Part shown: piece by piece, positions 27,301 to 42,300 of the stretch | Position numbering within the stretch: the first letter of the stretch is position 1 | Layout: each line of letters starts with the position of its first letter | DNA from: Limnephilus marmoratus | Taxonomy: Eukaryota; Arthropoda; Insecta; Trichoptera; Limnephilidae | Length of the DNA: 64,000 nt | Direction: 5' to 3' | NCBI GenBank assembly: GCA_917880885.1 | Contig: OU862908.1 | Span: 58,301,819-58,365,818 of the forward strand | Translations under genes and position numbers: made by a program | The notes under the pieces: generated by a model | What the model saw: only the letters and a program-made list of their open reading frames with translations | Databases searched by the model: none | Told to the model about the DNA's origin: nothing

Positions 27301-30300
27301 ACGTGAACAACTTTCGGTTTTCCAAGCCCGATTCAATCTAGCGTCGTTCACCCGAACGGATTCAACTCACTGCATGTACGACTGTTTTCAATTCTAAGAG
27401 CTTCGTTAGTTCAACTCCGTTCATTAATTAACGAGTAATTTTGCATAATGAACGACATTGTCAAAAAATATGTGCATATTGCAGTTACCCGAAACTTATC
27501 AGATACTATGGAGGCCGCACTAAAATTTATCAAGCGTCGCGACGCTTCGGTCGGAATATCTCTTATGAATTGTTGACCGTGCTCGTAAATTTTGATAACT
27601 GACCACAGATGACGGATTTAGTCAATATAGGGTTTAATCGATCGTCCGTGCTAGACCTCCACGAATGAATAGTCTATCAATTTCTTGGCGTAAAAAATGC
27701 TTAAACAATATTTAATATTTCATTACTATATTGGATAGGCTATAAATTCATTAAGGCTCTGCAACCGGGCCCGAAAAGAAGAAGAAGAGATACGAAATTA
27801 CGAATATTAGAGGAGAGCGCTAACATTTACAGCGACAAAATCGATGCGAAAATTGCGAAAATGTTTAATAAAACACGACTCGTTTAAAATAGAGCAAAAA
27901 TCTCACGGGCATTATCTTAAACGGCATTTAAAGAAACACTGTGAATTTTTTCATACATATAACTTGTAAAATAACTGAAACAAACGTGTTCATAATAATT
28001 TTTGGAGCATACTTTGCGATTTTTTTTCTATCGAGGGAATTTTATATAAGGGTGTTTCGGCGCGGGCAAAGTCTAGATATTTTCTTCAAGAATAACATAT
28101 ATTTTTAAAAGCTTTAATACTTACCGTGTTTAAGGGAAATATGTAATAAATCGGTAGAAATCCGGGTTGCGGGCGCTTAATCTAGAACACCCGAAAAAAG
28201 CATTCATTCCACTCCAATAAAAGACACTTTAGACTACTTTCTGTATAAATATAATTTCCAAAAACTGATAGGCATTACTGGCATTCCCCCAGAAATATAA
28301 TTGAATAGGTTTATTACCATCGAGGTGTCATGAATTTGGGAAGAACTTTGTAATCAAATCAAAAAGATGGATTGGGATTCATGGGAATGAAAATCAGTTG
28401 TTGACAAACCGATTGCCTTCTCTAATGCTCAGACCCAATGTGGACACGCTGAGTCTGTTCTACAGTTATTTTAATGATGCCTACTCAAAGTATTGAACCG
28501 GTGCGCGTGAAACTTAATGGACAACAGCAGAGCACCCTTTTCACAGTTGATGTTAGCTTAATGAGAACGGGTTGTTTCTTCGTTATTTATTTCTTCTTTT
28601 TTTGTGTAAGTCGGCTCGTACGTGGAACGAGCTACTCGTACCGCATCTGTTTTTCCCCTTCACATAATCTGGGCCTCTACATAAAAAATCTAAATTAACA
28701 AGCGACGACTTTAAAGATATCGTGTCATTTTAATCAAGTGTTACGTTGAAATGTGCACTTTTACTGAATTTATTTTATTTACTTTGTCTTTAGTTTCAAC
28801 TTCCGGACACTAATAACATATAAAACCTTACTAATATCATACTCAAAGACAATAAAATGAATGTAGAACTCTGGCAGCCCCAGTTTCCACTCAATTCTTG
28901 GTCACGACAAAGCTATCGCTCAATAGCCCCGGCTAAGGCGAGTTCTTTGTTGCGTGAAGGTGTATAAAGAGGGGGTACATTTAACGTTACTGTAAATTTA
29001 AAAGTGAAAACAGTACCAAGTAAAAAACAGTTAAATAAATGGGCTACTAAAAATATGTACGTGACGTGATTTTATTTTGCATGACGAATGCCTCTCACAT
29101 ATTTGGTTTTGAAAAACCATTATTCGACCAAATTATGTATATTAAAAATGACGTGCATATTTATTTCAAAACACTTGTGTTCGAATAGATAATATTACTA
29201 ATTTATGGCTTCCTTCTTTAAGTTTCATTGATTTCAAAACCAACGTCGATTATCGACTAACATTATTGACAAAATCTATTATTGCGACTTATTTTTGGGG
29301 TGTCAAGTAGTTGCGTTTTCACCTTCATTGGCCAACATTTTGGTCAACAGGGTCCTTCGTCAGGGCAGGAGGTCTAGCACGGACGGTAGATAAATATATC
29401 AATATGATATTGACTAAATCCGTCATCGATGGTTAGTTATCAATGTCGGTAAGAGATATTCCGATCGACGATTAATAACTTTTAGCGTGGCCTCCATAGT
29501 ATCAGATAAGTTTCAGTCAATATACACATATTTTTTAATAATTTTTCTGTGTTTTGAAAATGACTGGCTTATTAAGAGCGTTTAACCAGCCAGCGGACGA
29601 AAATCCACATTTCGTCGAAAGTTGTTCTTACGATCGTGCAGGGCGGTTACAACGAGAAAGATTAATTATTCTCCGTACCAGCTTTTTAAAATTATAACTC
29701 AATATCGAATTTATTTCAATTCAAATTAGCTTTAATTTATACCTTCATCCAAAAATGCTGAAAGGCGTGATGATAAAACTATTAAAATAATGTACTTTTT
29801 GTAGTTATTTTTTGATTATAAGTATTTATCATTTTTCAATAATGTCTAAATTTAATAAGAATGTTAAAAAAATCTGAAATATATTAGTTTGTAAGTGCGC
29901 AAATTAATACACAAACGGACCAATTTTCGCCAAGAAACACATGTACGTACATATTTTTAAATGATTTTATTGAAACTAAAATTAAAGTTCTAAAACATGC
30001 GTTTGCTAGAAAATGTATTGATTTATTTTACTGCATGATTTTATTATTTGAAATGGGTGTGGTATAATTCAAAAACTTTTTTGAAAATAGAACAAATCTG
30101 CCAACGACCTATGGAATAACCTTATTATACTAAAAATTACAAAATTTCCTCAAAATTTATTGCATACGAATGCTAGATAAAAGAACAATCTTTCGAAAAC
30201 CATTTATAATTTTTTGTGGAAAAGAGTCAATACGTCTAAAAACTTTTTTGAAAATGACGTATTTCCGGTTTTCTCTGGTAATGCCCTCTTAATGAACGGA

Positions 30301-33300
30301 GTTGAACTAACTAAACTTTTAGAATTAAAAGAAGTTGTTTACGCGATCCATAGACTTTAATAATTTATCTAAGACGCTATCAATTTATCCCGTTCGATCT
30401 TTGAGAAACAAAAGGGGTTGAAATATGATTAAAGACCTCATAAACTAATTAACTCCGATTCAATGTAAAAAGGAAATGCGAACTTCCATAAAATTACTTG
30501 AAATTAATATGGTTTTCGGCTTAGTTTTGGTGTAACCATCAAGTACTCGAAACCAAGGACCACTCAGATAAAATAAGGTTTTTGTAGAATTCAACGTTGT
30601 CTAAAGAAGTAGGAAACGCAACACGGCATAACACGCCAAAAATAAATCACGATGGTACCTTTAGCCGTGAAAATCTAAAATCGCGTCTAACAAAATTTAT
30701 ATTCAATATCTTCTTTTAATTCAAGATATGAATAAACCGTTTTAGTTGTGAAACTGCAAAAATTACGACCAATATTTAAATTTGGAATCGAAGAAAAATA
30801 CTAATTGAAAATATTTATTACTTTTGCAGCTCCATTTAAAAATGTTTTAAATCACAGTTATTGGTCATATTTTTATCAAGTAAATCAGCATCACGTTCAT
30901 GAATTTTCAAACGAATTGCTCCACGCTCCGTTGGTTAGTTTCCAGTTTCCACCTTCTCATTGATTTATTGAATAATAAATTATGATTGCCTGAAAGGAAT
31001 CTCATATCCAATGCAAGATTTGAAAAGACAAAAAACGTCGCGTTTATAAATATTCGATTCACGGTAACTCGGCGTGTCGGAACTTTTCTTTAGATTATCT
31101 TAACTTTATAGGCAGTCATTTTAAAAAAAATATATTATTTTACGATGATTTTTTTTAAACATTCCAAAAGTCTTAGGCCCAGTTATTCCACAGGAATTCA
31201 AATGTAACATTGTTATCAAATGGAAATTCAGCGCCATTTTGTTTATTTGACATTTGAAAGGTTCCGGACGCTAATTATAGGTGCGTTTTCAAGCTTTTCA
31301 ATTTCTACAAAATGGTAATAAGCTGACAAGCCTAACATTTATTTACTATAGATAGATACAAAAGAAAGTATAAATTACATATTAGGAAGCTTTGCCTGTC
31401 CAACTAGGAAAGTTTCCCGTTCCAGGACAGACAAATTGACAGGTTTAGTTCATATTACACATTACATAATTAGATAACAAAAAAATAGAAAAAGAACCTG
31501 GTAGCATCTATTATATTCGGAACAACAACGACATGATAGTTTTCTTCTTCTACTGATTACAATTTGGACAAAAGCTGATACGGACTTAGAATCGTTATTT
31601 ATTAGGAACCTTTCAACTGTCTAAAACAAAATGGCGCTGAATAGCCATTTGATGACTTTGTCACTCTTGAATTTCTGCAAAACAACTAGGCCATAATAAA
31701 AGATGTATATTAGAGTGAGAGGAAGGATTTTATAGTTTTCCAAACAGCTGAACAGAATTAAGATCTTTTGATTATTTTTTTGCACTAGGTGAATACCGCA
31801 CAAGAGACTGCTGCAGATTGGGGAGGGGAAGAAGATAGAGAACAGGAAGGCTGAAGCCATACAAGCAACGTTTCAATTCTTAATGGTGGTCTCACAGGGC
31901 TACACTAAGAGAATCTTCCCCAATGGAAAGTGCAGCAAATACATTATTTATTCATTTTTTCGGGATTCGAACCCGCAATCTCCGGATTGCTAGCCGAGTT
32001 GATAGCCTTACCCCTTGATTCCCTTAATTTTTGATCAATGATTATCTATTGCTAAGATATTTGGAAGTCATTGAACCACGAGGGGAACTTTTAACCAGAG
32101 ATTACACGATTGTTTAGTGTTCTTGAAACACGGTCAATCTTGTAACTTTTTTTTAAAAGAATGTTTGATGAATGCCTGTTTTTAATCGGCAAAGTCCTCG
32201 TATTTAATTTCTGTGTTCATTTTTCACTCTCATAATATTTGCTAAGGCACTGTAACGTATCAAGCACTGCCGCATGTACCTTCTCATCTCTCAAATTAAT
32301 AAGCGTTTTTTCGCTCCAAAGAAAAGCTAACTGTCAGTTTGTTTAGCCCACTTATGGTACCTACCTAATTGGAGCTAAATACGCTTCAGAGATAAAGTAC
32401 CTAATTGAACATGAAATGTATTCAGAATGTACGCACAAGGCCGTTGATGTTGTCGAAGAAGTCTACTTACTGCGGTGAATTATGGCTAGGTATTATAAAT
32501 GAACGCGCCAGTCTTGCTGCTTTGAGAAGAGTTTATCAAATAATATTGATTTAGCGTACCTACAAAGAAAGTATTCCATTGTTGAGATTCATAACATCGA
32601 TAGCCAATGTTTTGTTACAGTATTACTAGGTATGCAAAGTGTTAACGTACGTATTTGACTTACTTTAACCAATGATTCCTGACATTATTTGGAGTAAAAA
32701 ATGCAAATGAAATTTTCATCTCCGGTGATATTTTTAATGTTTTAATTTTTTTCTGATAAAAACATTTAAAACATCAGTAAGTGTTGGGCAGTTAGAGTCG
32801 GGTTGAGGGGTTTGGCGGTTACTCGGTTGAGTGGTAAGGACATCATGTTGAAGATTTTTTTTTGATTTATCAGAGAATATTTTTGAAAAAAGAGCAGTTT
32901 TCAAAAAAGTCATCGAAGACACCTTTTTACATGCTTTACGACTACCACACTAGGCACACGATCAATTTGAAACAAATAATATGTTTTCATGTCATTTTTT
33001 ATACAATAAAACGGTTATCTCGAAGATTCATTTCTCATGATGGACACGACGCAGACTTTACAAAATGAATGTATTTCCAACGACTCGTTTCATGAATCGT
33101 TCTTGGGTTCAACAGCTCGGCTATGGAACGATTTGCTGGTCTCTGCGTTTCCTCGCTCCTCTTCAAGACCCATGTTCACTCCATCCTTGACTCAAAAAAC
33201 CCTCCACACAACAGCCCCAAAGATAACATTGACCCTGAGAGAAATTATTTATTAAGTACCTCAGTGAGACTATGGCATCCCCAATTGGAGTATATTGTGA

Positions 33301-36300
33301 GGCTGATCTGGCCACCAAATACGGCTAAAGCCATTTCATGCGACGTTTCAATTCTGAATGGTGGTCTTACATCAAGGCGATACTGATAGTATCTTTCACT
33401 CTGGAACCTGCGACAAATATACTAGATATTATTTTAATTAAAAATTGTGAAATAACAATAATTAATCAAATAAATTTTACTTGCACAAGCCGGGGTTTGA
33501 ACCCGTGACTTCGGATTGCGAATCGAGGGCCTTACTCCTAGACCACGGAGGCCGTCAATCTTTGGGCTATTGTGTGAAGGGTTTAATAACTTATTTAGAT
33601 CTCAGCAGCAGATTTTTACACAAAAAATGAGTAAATTTGTAGATATAGAACTTCAATAAAGTTTTACTTCAACAAATTTTAACTTTAGACTTGTTGAAGA
33701 TTTTAGAATTTATTTGAAAGTACCCAAATGAAATTTCAATATCGGTGTATTGATTGGATAAAATTCATTGGACGGTATAAAAGCTTTATAACGATGGAAC
33801 TGTAACGTTTAATTTTATTACCGCCAGTTAAAATGCAGACTCTTTATTGGATTGCTTTTAATGATAAATTTAAGTGTTGAATGAGTTGGTAGTCATTATT
33901 CTGAGAATCTTTTCTCGGGTATCCGAGTTCCGTGGCTCGGCATATTGGGCCCGTGTAATACTGGCTCGTGGCTGGTGGATGGTTTAGTTACAATGTGGAA
34001 TACATTCGTTGCACTCTACATAGAACGGTCAGAGAGATTGGGCCTACTTTTCTCGTCTTTTTTAATTATCACCGCGAGCCGAGCGCGCTGCACTACATAG
34101 CATCATTTATTTTCAGCAAAACCAATTCGGAAAAATGCATTACAATTATTCTGAAAGCGTTCGCCTTACGGACATAATTTTTTTTTATTCATGGATGTTG
34201 TATTAAATTATTATGTCGAAAATATCTTTCTTTTCGTATTTTAAAACCAGATTTACGATTTATTTATGGCTGACAAAATGAAATGGTGCTTTCTTCGTGC
34301 TGAATTAAAACAACATTATTTCCTATTTCACTCGTTACAAAAAAGACAAGATGAATGAGTTTTCTAATTAAAGTTAGAATGAAGTACAACGAAGAGACGT
34401 TTGCATGCAAAAGTTCAATACTAATGTTGTGTGAACATCGCAAAAGACTTGTCGCGTATAGTCCGTACACGTCGCTACTGAAATCAGGAGACTCATTTCC
34501 CCACCACATCTCAAAACAAGCTGTAAGCCTGAGATACTTAAAAACAACTCGAGTTTCGTACGCACAGCATAAGCGCCGCTTGTGGAGTGCCCACCATACT
34601 ATTTTGCTAGTGTTCGTACACGATGCTACGCGTCCATTACGGGTTTAACGTCAGTTGCACGCTCCTGACAGTGCTGGTATCTACTACTCGTTTGACAGAA
34701 ATGGCGTCCGATCATGATTTGAACGTTAAATTTGTTCTGGAGGTGGAAAAATATCCAGCTTTATATAATTATAATTTACCGTAATATGTAAGAAAAGATT
34801 TAGCGGAGAAGGCGTGAATTGAGGTAAGAAAATAAGTGAATTAGACATCTCATGTAGTTAATTCCTATATTTTATAAAGATAATTAAGAACAATCTTATT
34901 TCGTCGCTAGAGTCACCTGACATCGTATTAATTCCTCGTATGCACCTTTCATTTTTCCACGTCTGCACCTAAAAAATGATCAAGTTCATTATATTTCGGA
35001 CAGCAACGTGAACGAAAACCAGCATTAACGAGTAGCATATTATCTTACTCACAAACGCTATTGCAGTAATTTTGTGTTGACTGTTTTTTTTTATTTTTTA
35101 TTTTATTTGTTAGCGTTATAAACAGTCATTACAAGATCATATATAACTGTGTTAGAGATAGTCATATCATTGACCAATAAAATAACGACATAAAAATTTG
35201 AGACCATAATAAAAAGAAAAACAAACAAAACAATATATGTATGTAATATAAACAGTTCTGAAAAAGTGCATCTACTCACTTAAATCTACAAAAAATGTAT
35301 TTTCAAGGGTAATATATATATACTGTAACATTTTTGAAGAGGTTATTTAATGCAAACTGCTTAAATCAAAAAAGAAAATGTAATGAAAATGAAAAAAAAA
35401 ATGAAAATGAAAAATGAAAAAGAAAGATAAGGATTTATGCTTGCCATTCAAGAAAGAGTCATTAATACTAAAAATTATAGAAAGTATATAATCAAAGATA
35501 TAAATCAAATTGATGATTTATGTAGAAAATGTTTGGCTTTTCCCGAAACTATAGAACATATATATATATATATATATATATTTTGCTCAGAACCTCACTC
35601 ACAACTGCTGTAACTATCATTTTAGTTGACTGTTTTGTTCCTAGCATTGATCTTAAGCACACAAATTGTTATAAAATGTCATTGTTACACAAGTTATGGT
35701 AAGAATATCATTTTTGCAAGACTGTCGTATTGATGAATTGCTTCGCCATGTTTGAGTTTCAATGGCGTGAGTGGTAACGATTTCGACTGGCTGGCCGCGG
35801 GAGACTGGAGACCGACGAATATCGGCAACGTGTGCCTGTGTATGAACCTTTGCTCAGGTCTATGGCGGTCGTCGCCAAGATACTTGAATCGTCGAGTACA
35901 GATACTTGCATGTCCTTGTGGAAGAGGGGCTTAATTCATAATGAGTTAAGGAACACCTTGACATTTCACAAAAAATGCGCTATATAAATTATCCATACAT
36001 TTGCATAATAAGACTTAAGATTTTCTATAGCAAGAGGTGTTTGGTAGATATTGTACATCTTTTCATATCACAAAAATTGAAACTTTTTAATTTATCAAGC
36101 ATCTTTACAATATTTTTAAAGAAAAGTCGAGAGAGATTTTTTTTCTGTCTAATAATAAAAAGACGTTAATTGGGATTATTAATGCATTATCGCTTTATTT
36201 GGCCATCACCTTTTGAACCGATCTGACTAATTATTATAATTTGTCAAAATCTCAAATTACCTTTGATTGATTGAGTGAGCACGATTATTTCTAATTCGAT

Positions 36301-39300
36301 TTCAATTAAAAATTATACCCATGCGATTAATCACTCCATAGCATTGAATTAATCAATATTATTAAATGCTGTGTTATGATTAACGGTCATTAAAGATATA
36401 TGCATTAATTTATTTGTTTCGTCTCATTTATATTAGTTTGAATTTACTGCAATTTCTAGTCCAAAGCGACCAGTGCAATGGGGTCAGTATTAATTAAAGT
36501 GAATGCAATATTAGAGATTTCAGATATGCACCTACTGGTAAAGCACATCGTATGGCCGGTGAAACGCTGTTCCTAGAGACAGATGTTATCTGCAATTGAC
36601 AGGGGCGAACTAGCAAATAAAATGAACCCGGAAATTTAACAAAAAACGACATTTATTTACTACCCTGCTTTGCCCGAGTTGAAATACTCCTTTATTATTG
36701 AGAATTTTTTTGTTTTTGTTTTGTTTCTTATAGTTACAATGTATTAATTTATACAATTATAGAAGATACGAGTACATGTTAAATATATTCGTACATACGT
36801 ATAAATTAAATGTAGATTATATTCGTAGCCCTCACTAGAAGATCCAGTGCTGAGGGGGACTGGGTTTTGGATAAGTTTTCAGCGACTTTTATGGTACAAC
36901 TTCATGGTTTGGGTAAGATTTATCAGAAACTTCTATGACGATGAAAGTTAAATTTACTATTCTATTGTATTTATTAAGATGAAGCCATACTAAATAATGC
37001 AAAATCATATGTTTTTGTTTCGAAAATAGAAGTATTGTAGATGCTTCAATTAAATACTGCGTGTAGAACACATCTTGGCCCTTAAAATATCGGTAGTTTT
37101 TTGTAATAAGCCTAGAAAAAAATAAAGTGTATGGTCTATAAAAAACACTTTCAAGTCCAAACTCTCCTATTTATAAACCTCTTTTCGGATACGGTTTTAT
37201 TATTTAATGTGGCAAATTCAGTTTCTTTTATGATAATCGCAAAAAATTGAAATTTACGCCCGAACCTCACAAAATAAAATACAATATGCATTTTCGCGTT
37301 GTTATTTTAGACATCATGGCGACAATACGGCAGTCGACGAATTTGGAATTTCAAGAAACTTGAAACCCCGGTGAAACTTATACCATCCACTGAAGAACCA
37401 CTAACTAGCCACAACTATTTTCTGTCAGTCCTCCCCCTTTCTGTCAGACGTTAGGCTTCGCGTCGCTTGTTTTCGTGAAATCAATTTTAAAATTCCCTTT
37501 TTTTTACAATAAACAATGCGTAAAAAAGGAATTAATGTTTTTACAGGCCTTTACGAAATCAACCTGTAAATTTTTTTTCTCAAATACCTTTTCCAACCTT
37601 TCCAAAAGCTTTTTCTCAAGTATTTTTAAACTCTTTTTAAAGGGACGTGATTTCCGATTTTGATTTTTTTCCTGTACTATTGAATCGCCTTAAGCAAATA
37701 AAATATTTTAACTTAGTTTAGCTTTTGAAGGATATACATATATATAGGTTTGGGTTTTTTTTAACAAATCTGCAGTTTTATTCAGAAATTAGCGAAATTT
37801 TGCACAATTGACCTTAAAAACTAAGAAAAACAAATAGAATTTGAAAAATTACTACCATCCTCCTTAATCACCCCTCAAAGTAGAATTTTGAAAATTTCTC
37901 GATGAAATTTTGCACACTTGATGTACAAAATAAGGAAATAAGAATAAAAATAAAATTATTGTTGACATCTGATTGCGAAAATCTATATAATGTTAAATGT
38001 TATTTTATAATGAAAATTCATAATTATAGGTCTACAAAAACAAGAGATATGATTTTTTGAAGAAAAAAAACTTTCTTTTCGCAATCCTGAGCAATTAACA
38101 TTATGTATTTTACAACATTTCAAATTTCCACTATCGATATACATTCGCCTTCCCTCTCTTCATGATAATTTGAAATAATGGCTTAGAACACTCTTGAAGG
38201 ATGAAAGTCAGACGCTTTTAAAAAAAAGGAGTACCGACCGGTAAACTCGGTTGCCCTGTAGCCCACTATTTTATCCGATTACCGTATTGAAAAACGATTT
38301 ACGTATTTAAATTGATGAGTTCTTTCATTCAAGCTAAAAACAAGTAACTACAAAAAAAAACATTGCATAACCTCCCCATCCCACAATACCATATGTAACT
38401 GCATCTATGGGTTTTAAGGTATCCCCGCGGGTCAGTCCGTAGTGCGCCCCTGTTCGGAAGAAAGAAAACCCCCCACAGATTTACAGTAGTCGGCGGAGTT
38501 TTCTATGCAAATAATGAAAGTTAATCAGCGTGACGTGGTATATATTACCTGAACTTAACTTTCAGAGCATTCGTGTCAAGTGTCGTTATTTGTTCATGAA
38601 TATCGTTTTACTAAAAACAATAAGGTGGTAATGGAAAATTTCGACACCAACGACCAATAATTGTGTTTAATTATTTTTATAGGAAATTCAAAAAATATTT
38701 GGTAGGTATCTACACTACCTACCTACATATATGAGAGAAGAAGCCACTAGGTTACAGTAAATAAAAACAATAAAATTATATTTTCATTATTAGGAATCTG
38801 AGAGTCAATTACAGTTATTAGTAGGAATCTGAGACTCAATGTGTCCAAGAGTGACGGACGTATGAATCCATCCCTCCCAATGTGGTACAAGGCGGTTGGT
38901 CGAAAGAGTCCGGCTGGAGAGGTCAAAAAGTCTCCCTCAAGCAGTCCCTCCCGATTCGGCCCGCCACGCAGGTGTAGGTGGGCAAACGCATGTGCCACAA
39001 GACCTACACAAACCTCATCCCCTGAACCCGGGCACCCCTGCTAATTCACCAAACGTAGCGAACAATTTGGGGTGACCTATGGCAGGGATGTTGGTAATAT
39101 AATAAACGGTTCCCGGGGCGGCGGTACCCAAATTAATAATGATAATATCGGGCAATAATTAATAATGATAATGATAATATCGGGTCATAAAAAAAGTAGT
39201 TTGTGTTTTCTATATAAACTTGTTCAAAATACACAATTATGAAAAAATATTTTTTATGGTTGGTTTTCGAAAAAATCCTAAAAAAACAACATTCACCTCT

Positions 39301-42300
39301 CAAGTATGCTCTATTTAATATAAAAGTTGTAAAAAGTTGACGAAATAGTTGTACGTAAAAGTTGACGAAATAAATGATACCATACAATCAATCACATCAC
39401 AAAAAGTTGATTTTGACGATTATGTAAGATTAATTTAGAAAATAACTTGTTTACTTATCAGAATACTTATGATGAGAATATTTATATTCGAAAATAAAAA
39501 AATTACAACAAAAAATGAACACAACATTGCTGTTCAAAAGTTAGGTCAATTAATATGATCAATGTCAAATAATTAATTGGGTATTTTTTGTATTTCATAA
39601 TCATTCGAATAACGTGTACGATAAATTGATTGTAAGAATTGTGGTCTAAAATTTATAAAACCAGTCTATTAAGCGAAAAAAAACCATTTTTAAATCATTC
39701 CATTCCTCAGGGCCCGCTGTGCAAAGCTAATTTAAAAACAATAAGTATTAATATTTTGTTATTAGTTTTTGGGGTATTATGCCGTGTTGCGCTACCTCCT
39801 TCTTTAGCCAACGTTTCGGACAGCGTTGCAGTGTCCATCATCAGGGCAGATGTGTAATAGTTAGGGGTGATGTTGGTACTTATCTACTTAGGAGCGATAC
39901 CGTGTCGCCATCTCCACTCCTCTGCGAGCTGGCGCTACAATATACTTCAACATGTTTTTTTGCGTTTAGCCTTGATGTAACCGTCAATTACCGGATACCA
40001 AGAACTATTGAGTTTAGCTCCGTCGTCTCTATTAATATTTATGGGATTTTTGTGAATTTCAATTGCCTCCGTAATCAGGCGTGCTCTATGAGTTTTCGGT
40101 CTTCCCAGGACTTCAGGAACAAATCCAAAGTAATGGCCGGTTTCAATTAAATGCTCGGCGATTGCCGATTTGTCAGGGTGGCCAAGTTTACATGCTCGAA
40201 AGTGTTCCGATATCCTTTTGGAAATCGTCCGCTGTGTTTGGCCCACGTAGACCTTATCACATCCGGAACAGCTGAGTTTATATACTCCATCTGTTTCAAG
40301 AGGAAACTTGGTCTTTGCAGGCCTCAAAAAGTCTCGTATTTTTGTCGTGGTTCCAAAGACAGTCTTGATGCTTTCTTTTTTCAATAGCCTGGCAATTCTG
40401 TCTGTCACATTGTGAACGTAAGGCAGGAAAGCGCAGCCCTTTGACTCTTGTTCAATTCTGTCTTCGTTTGGTGCAGATTTGGCTCTTATGATTTGCCTTG
40501 TCTGCCTTACTGGGTAACCGTTACGCTCCAGTGCATCGGTCAGTTTTGAAAGTTCTGCTCCGATTTTTGTTGCTTCACATATTCTGGTCGCTCGGGTCAC
40601 CAATGTATGGATGAGTCCTCTCTTCTGGTGATGCGAAAAGAAGATGGTAGTCTAGGACACACAGTGTATAGAAAACCAACTCATACAAATAAGTACCAAC
40701 ATCACCCCTAACTATTACACATCTGCCCTGATGATGGACACTGCAACGCTGTCCGAAACGTTGGCTAAAGAAGGAGGTAGCGCAACACGGCATAATACCC
40801 CAAAAACTAATAACAAAATAATTTTTGGCCGTGAAAATCTAAAATCGTATCTAAGTATTAATATGTTTTTCATTCGCAAAAGGAGTTGAAACTTTGAAAA
40901 AGAACCATAATAAAGAGGTTGCGTCACAAAAATACAAATTTTGGTTGTGAGTCTCTCTGTGATTGTAACCTGGTTGAATGAACCCCTTCAAAATTGGAAC
41001 TTATGTCAAGAATTTAGATAAGCAATAAAGTACCTACCTAGAATATAATCTTTTTTTTAACAGAAAATTATTTTAATTCTACATTTGAAATGTGTTGATT
41101 TTGACAAGGAGTCAGATTTATTTTATTTTATTTTTTATTTTTTATTTTATTTTACTTTATTTGGGAAACAAACAGTTGTACATATTTTATTAAATAATTA
41201 CATTTGACAAATTTGCATGAACCAGTGAAGTTTCCACATTTGAGAATATAGAATTTAAAGAAAAAACAAAAAACTCATTAATATAAGAAGTTATACATAC
41301 ATAATACCTAAATAGATTACAGAAAATCAGATGAAACCAACATAATAAAATCAGATGAAACCAACATAATAATTCATACGAAAATCAGATGAAACCAACA
41401 TAATAAGAGAAAAACAATAAAATAAGGCACACAGCAGGATTCACGATCAACAATCTGTTTTGATCTTCTCCGTTACATATTTTGTGAATTGAACTGAGGA
41501 CAAATGGAAAATATCAGCGTCTGAAAGGATATTGTTATATTCTGTGCACGTCCTTTTCAGAAATGTATGTTGTGAGTAGTCAGATTTTATGTTTGTTCAA
41601 TGGTCTGCGCTTTTAAGGTACAGTGCAATTATAATATCCTGTGATTTTTCACGGGTCTGTACCATTATTAATTAGTGTACAATAAAATTACTTTTTAATT
41701 TAATTATTAGTTTTGAGCTTTATTGTTTCTTGCTTTTTGATTTATTTTCGCAATATAATAACGCTCAGGCCTCGGGCATATTCCGTCAGAAGGTTAGAAA
41801 AATCCCGCGTTGCAATAAAATCCAAATTATCGGAATATTTTCGAATGTTCCCGAAAACAAAAAAACTACTTTGGAAAGGTGGTGAAATATACGAAACACG
41901 ATTAGAAATAAACATAAGTTTTAAAATATTAAAATTTTGAATGCAACATAATTTTTTTTAAATGGCTCTACTTACTTTCGTTATTTGTTTTTGGGGTGTT
42001 ATGCCGTGTTGCGCTACCTCCTTCTTTAGCCAAAGTTTCGGACAGCGTTGCAGTGTCCATCATCAGGGCAGATCCGGAACTGCAACGCTGTCCGAAACGT
42101 TGGCTAAAGAAGGAAGTAGCGCAACACGGCATAACACCCCAAAAATAAATAACGAATTACTTTTGGCCGTGAAAATCTTAAAACGTAACCGGCTCTACTT
42201 ACGTTTTTTCTAATTATATAAAAAAACACATACTTATTTTCTTACACTAATGTACCATAAACGTACCTATTACTCCATTTTTGTCGATTCATAATAAAAT

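Noticed and set aside
28960..29045. TATA-box-like promoter (TATAAAG at 28973)
   Set aside because: No reading frame or exon follows (ATG at 29039 stops after three codons) and no LTR ends were recognised.
39779..42213. Repeated small ORFs starting MPCCATSFFSQRFG
   Set aside because: They are translations of the PLE arms and recur wherever an arm occurs; the arm is a non-coding terminal repeat with a ribozyme-like core.
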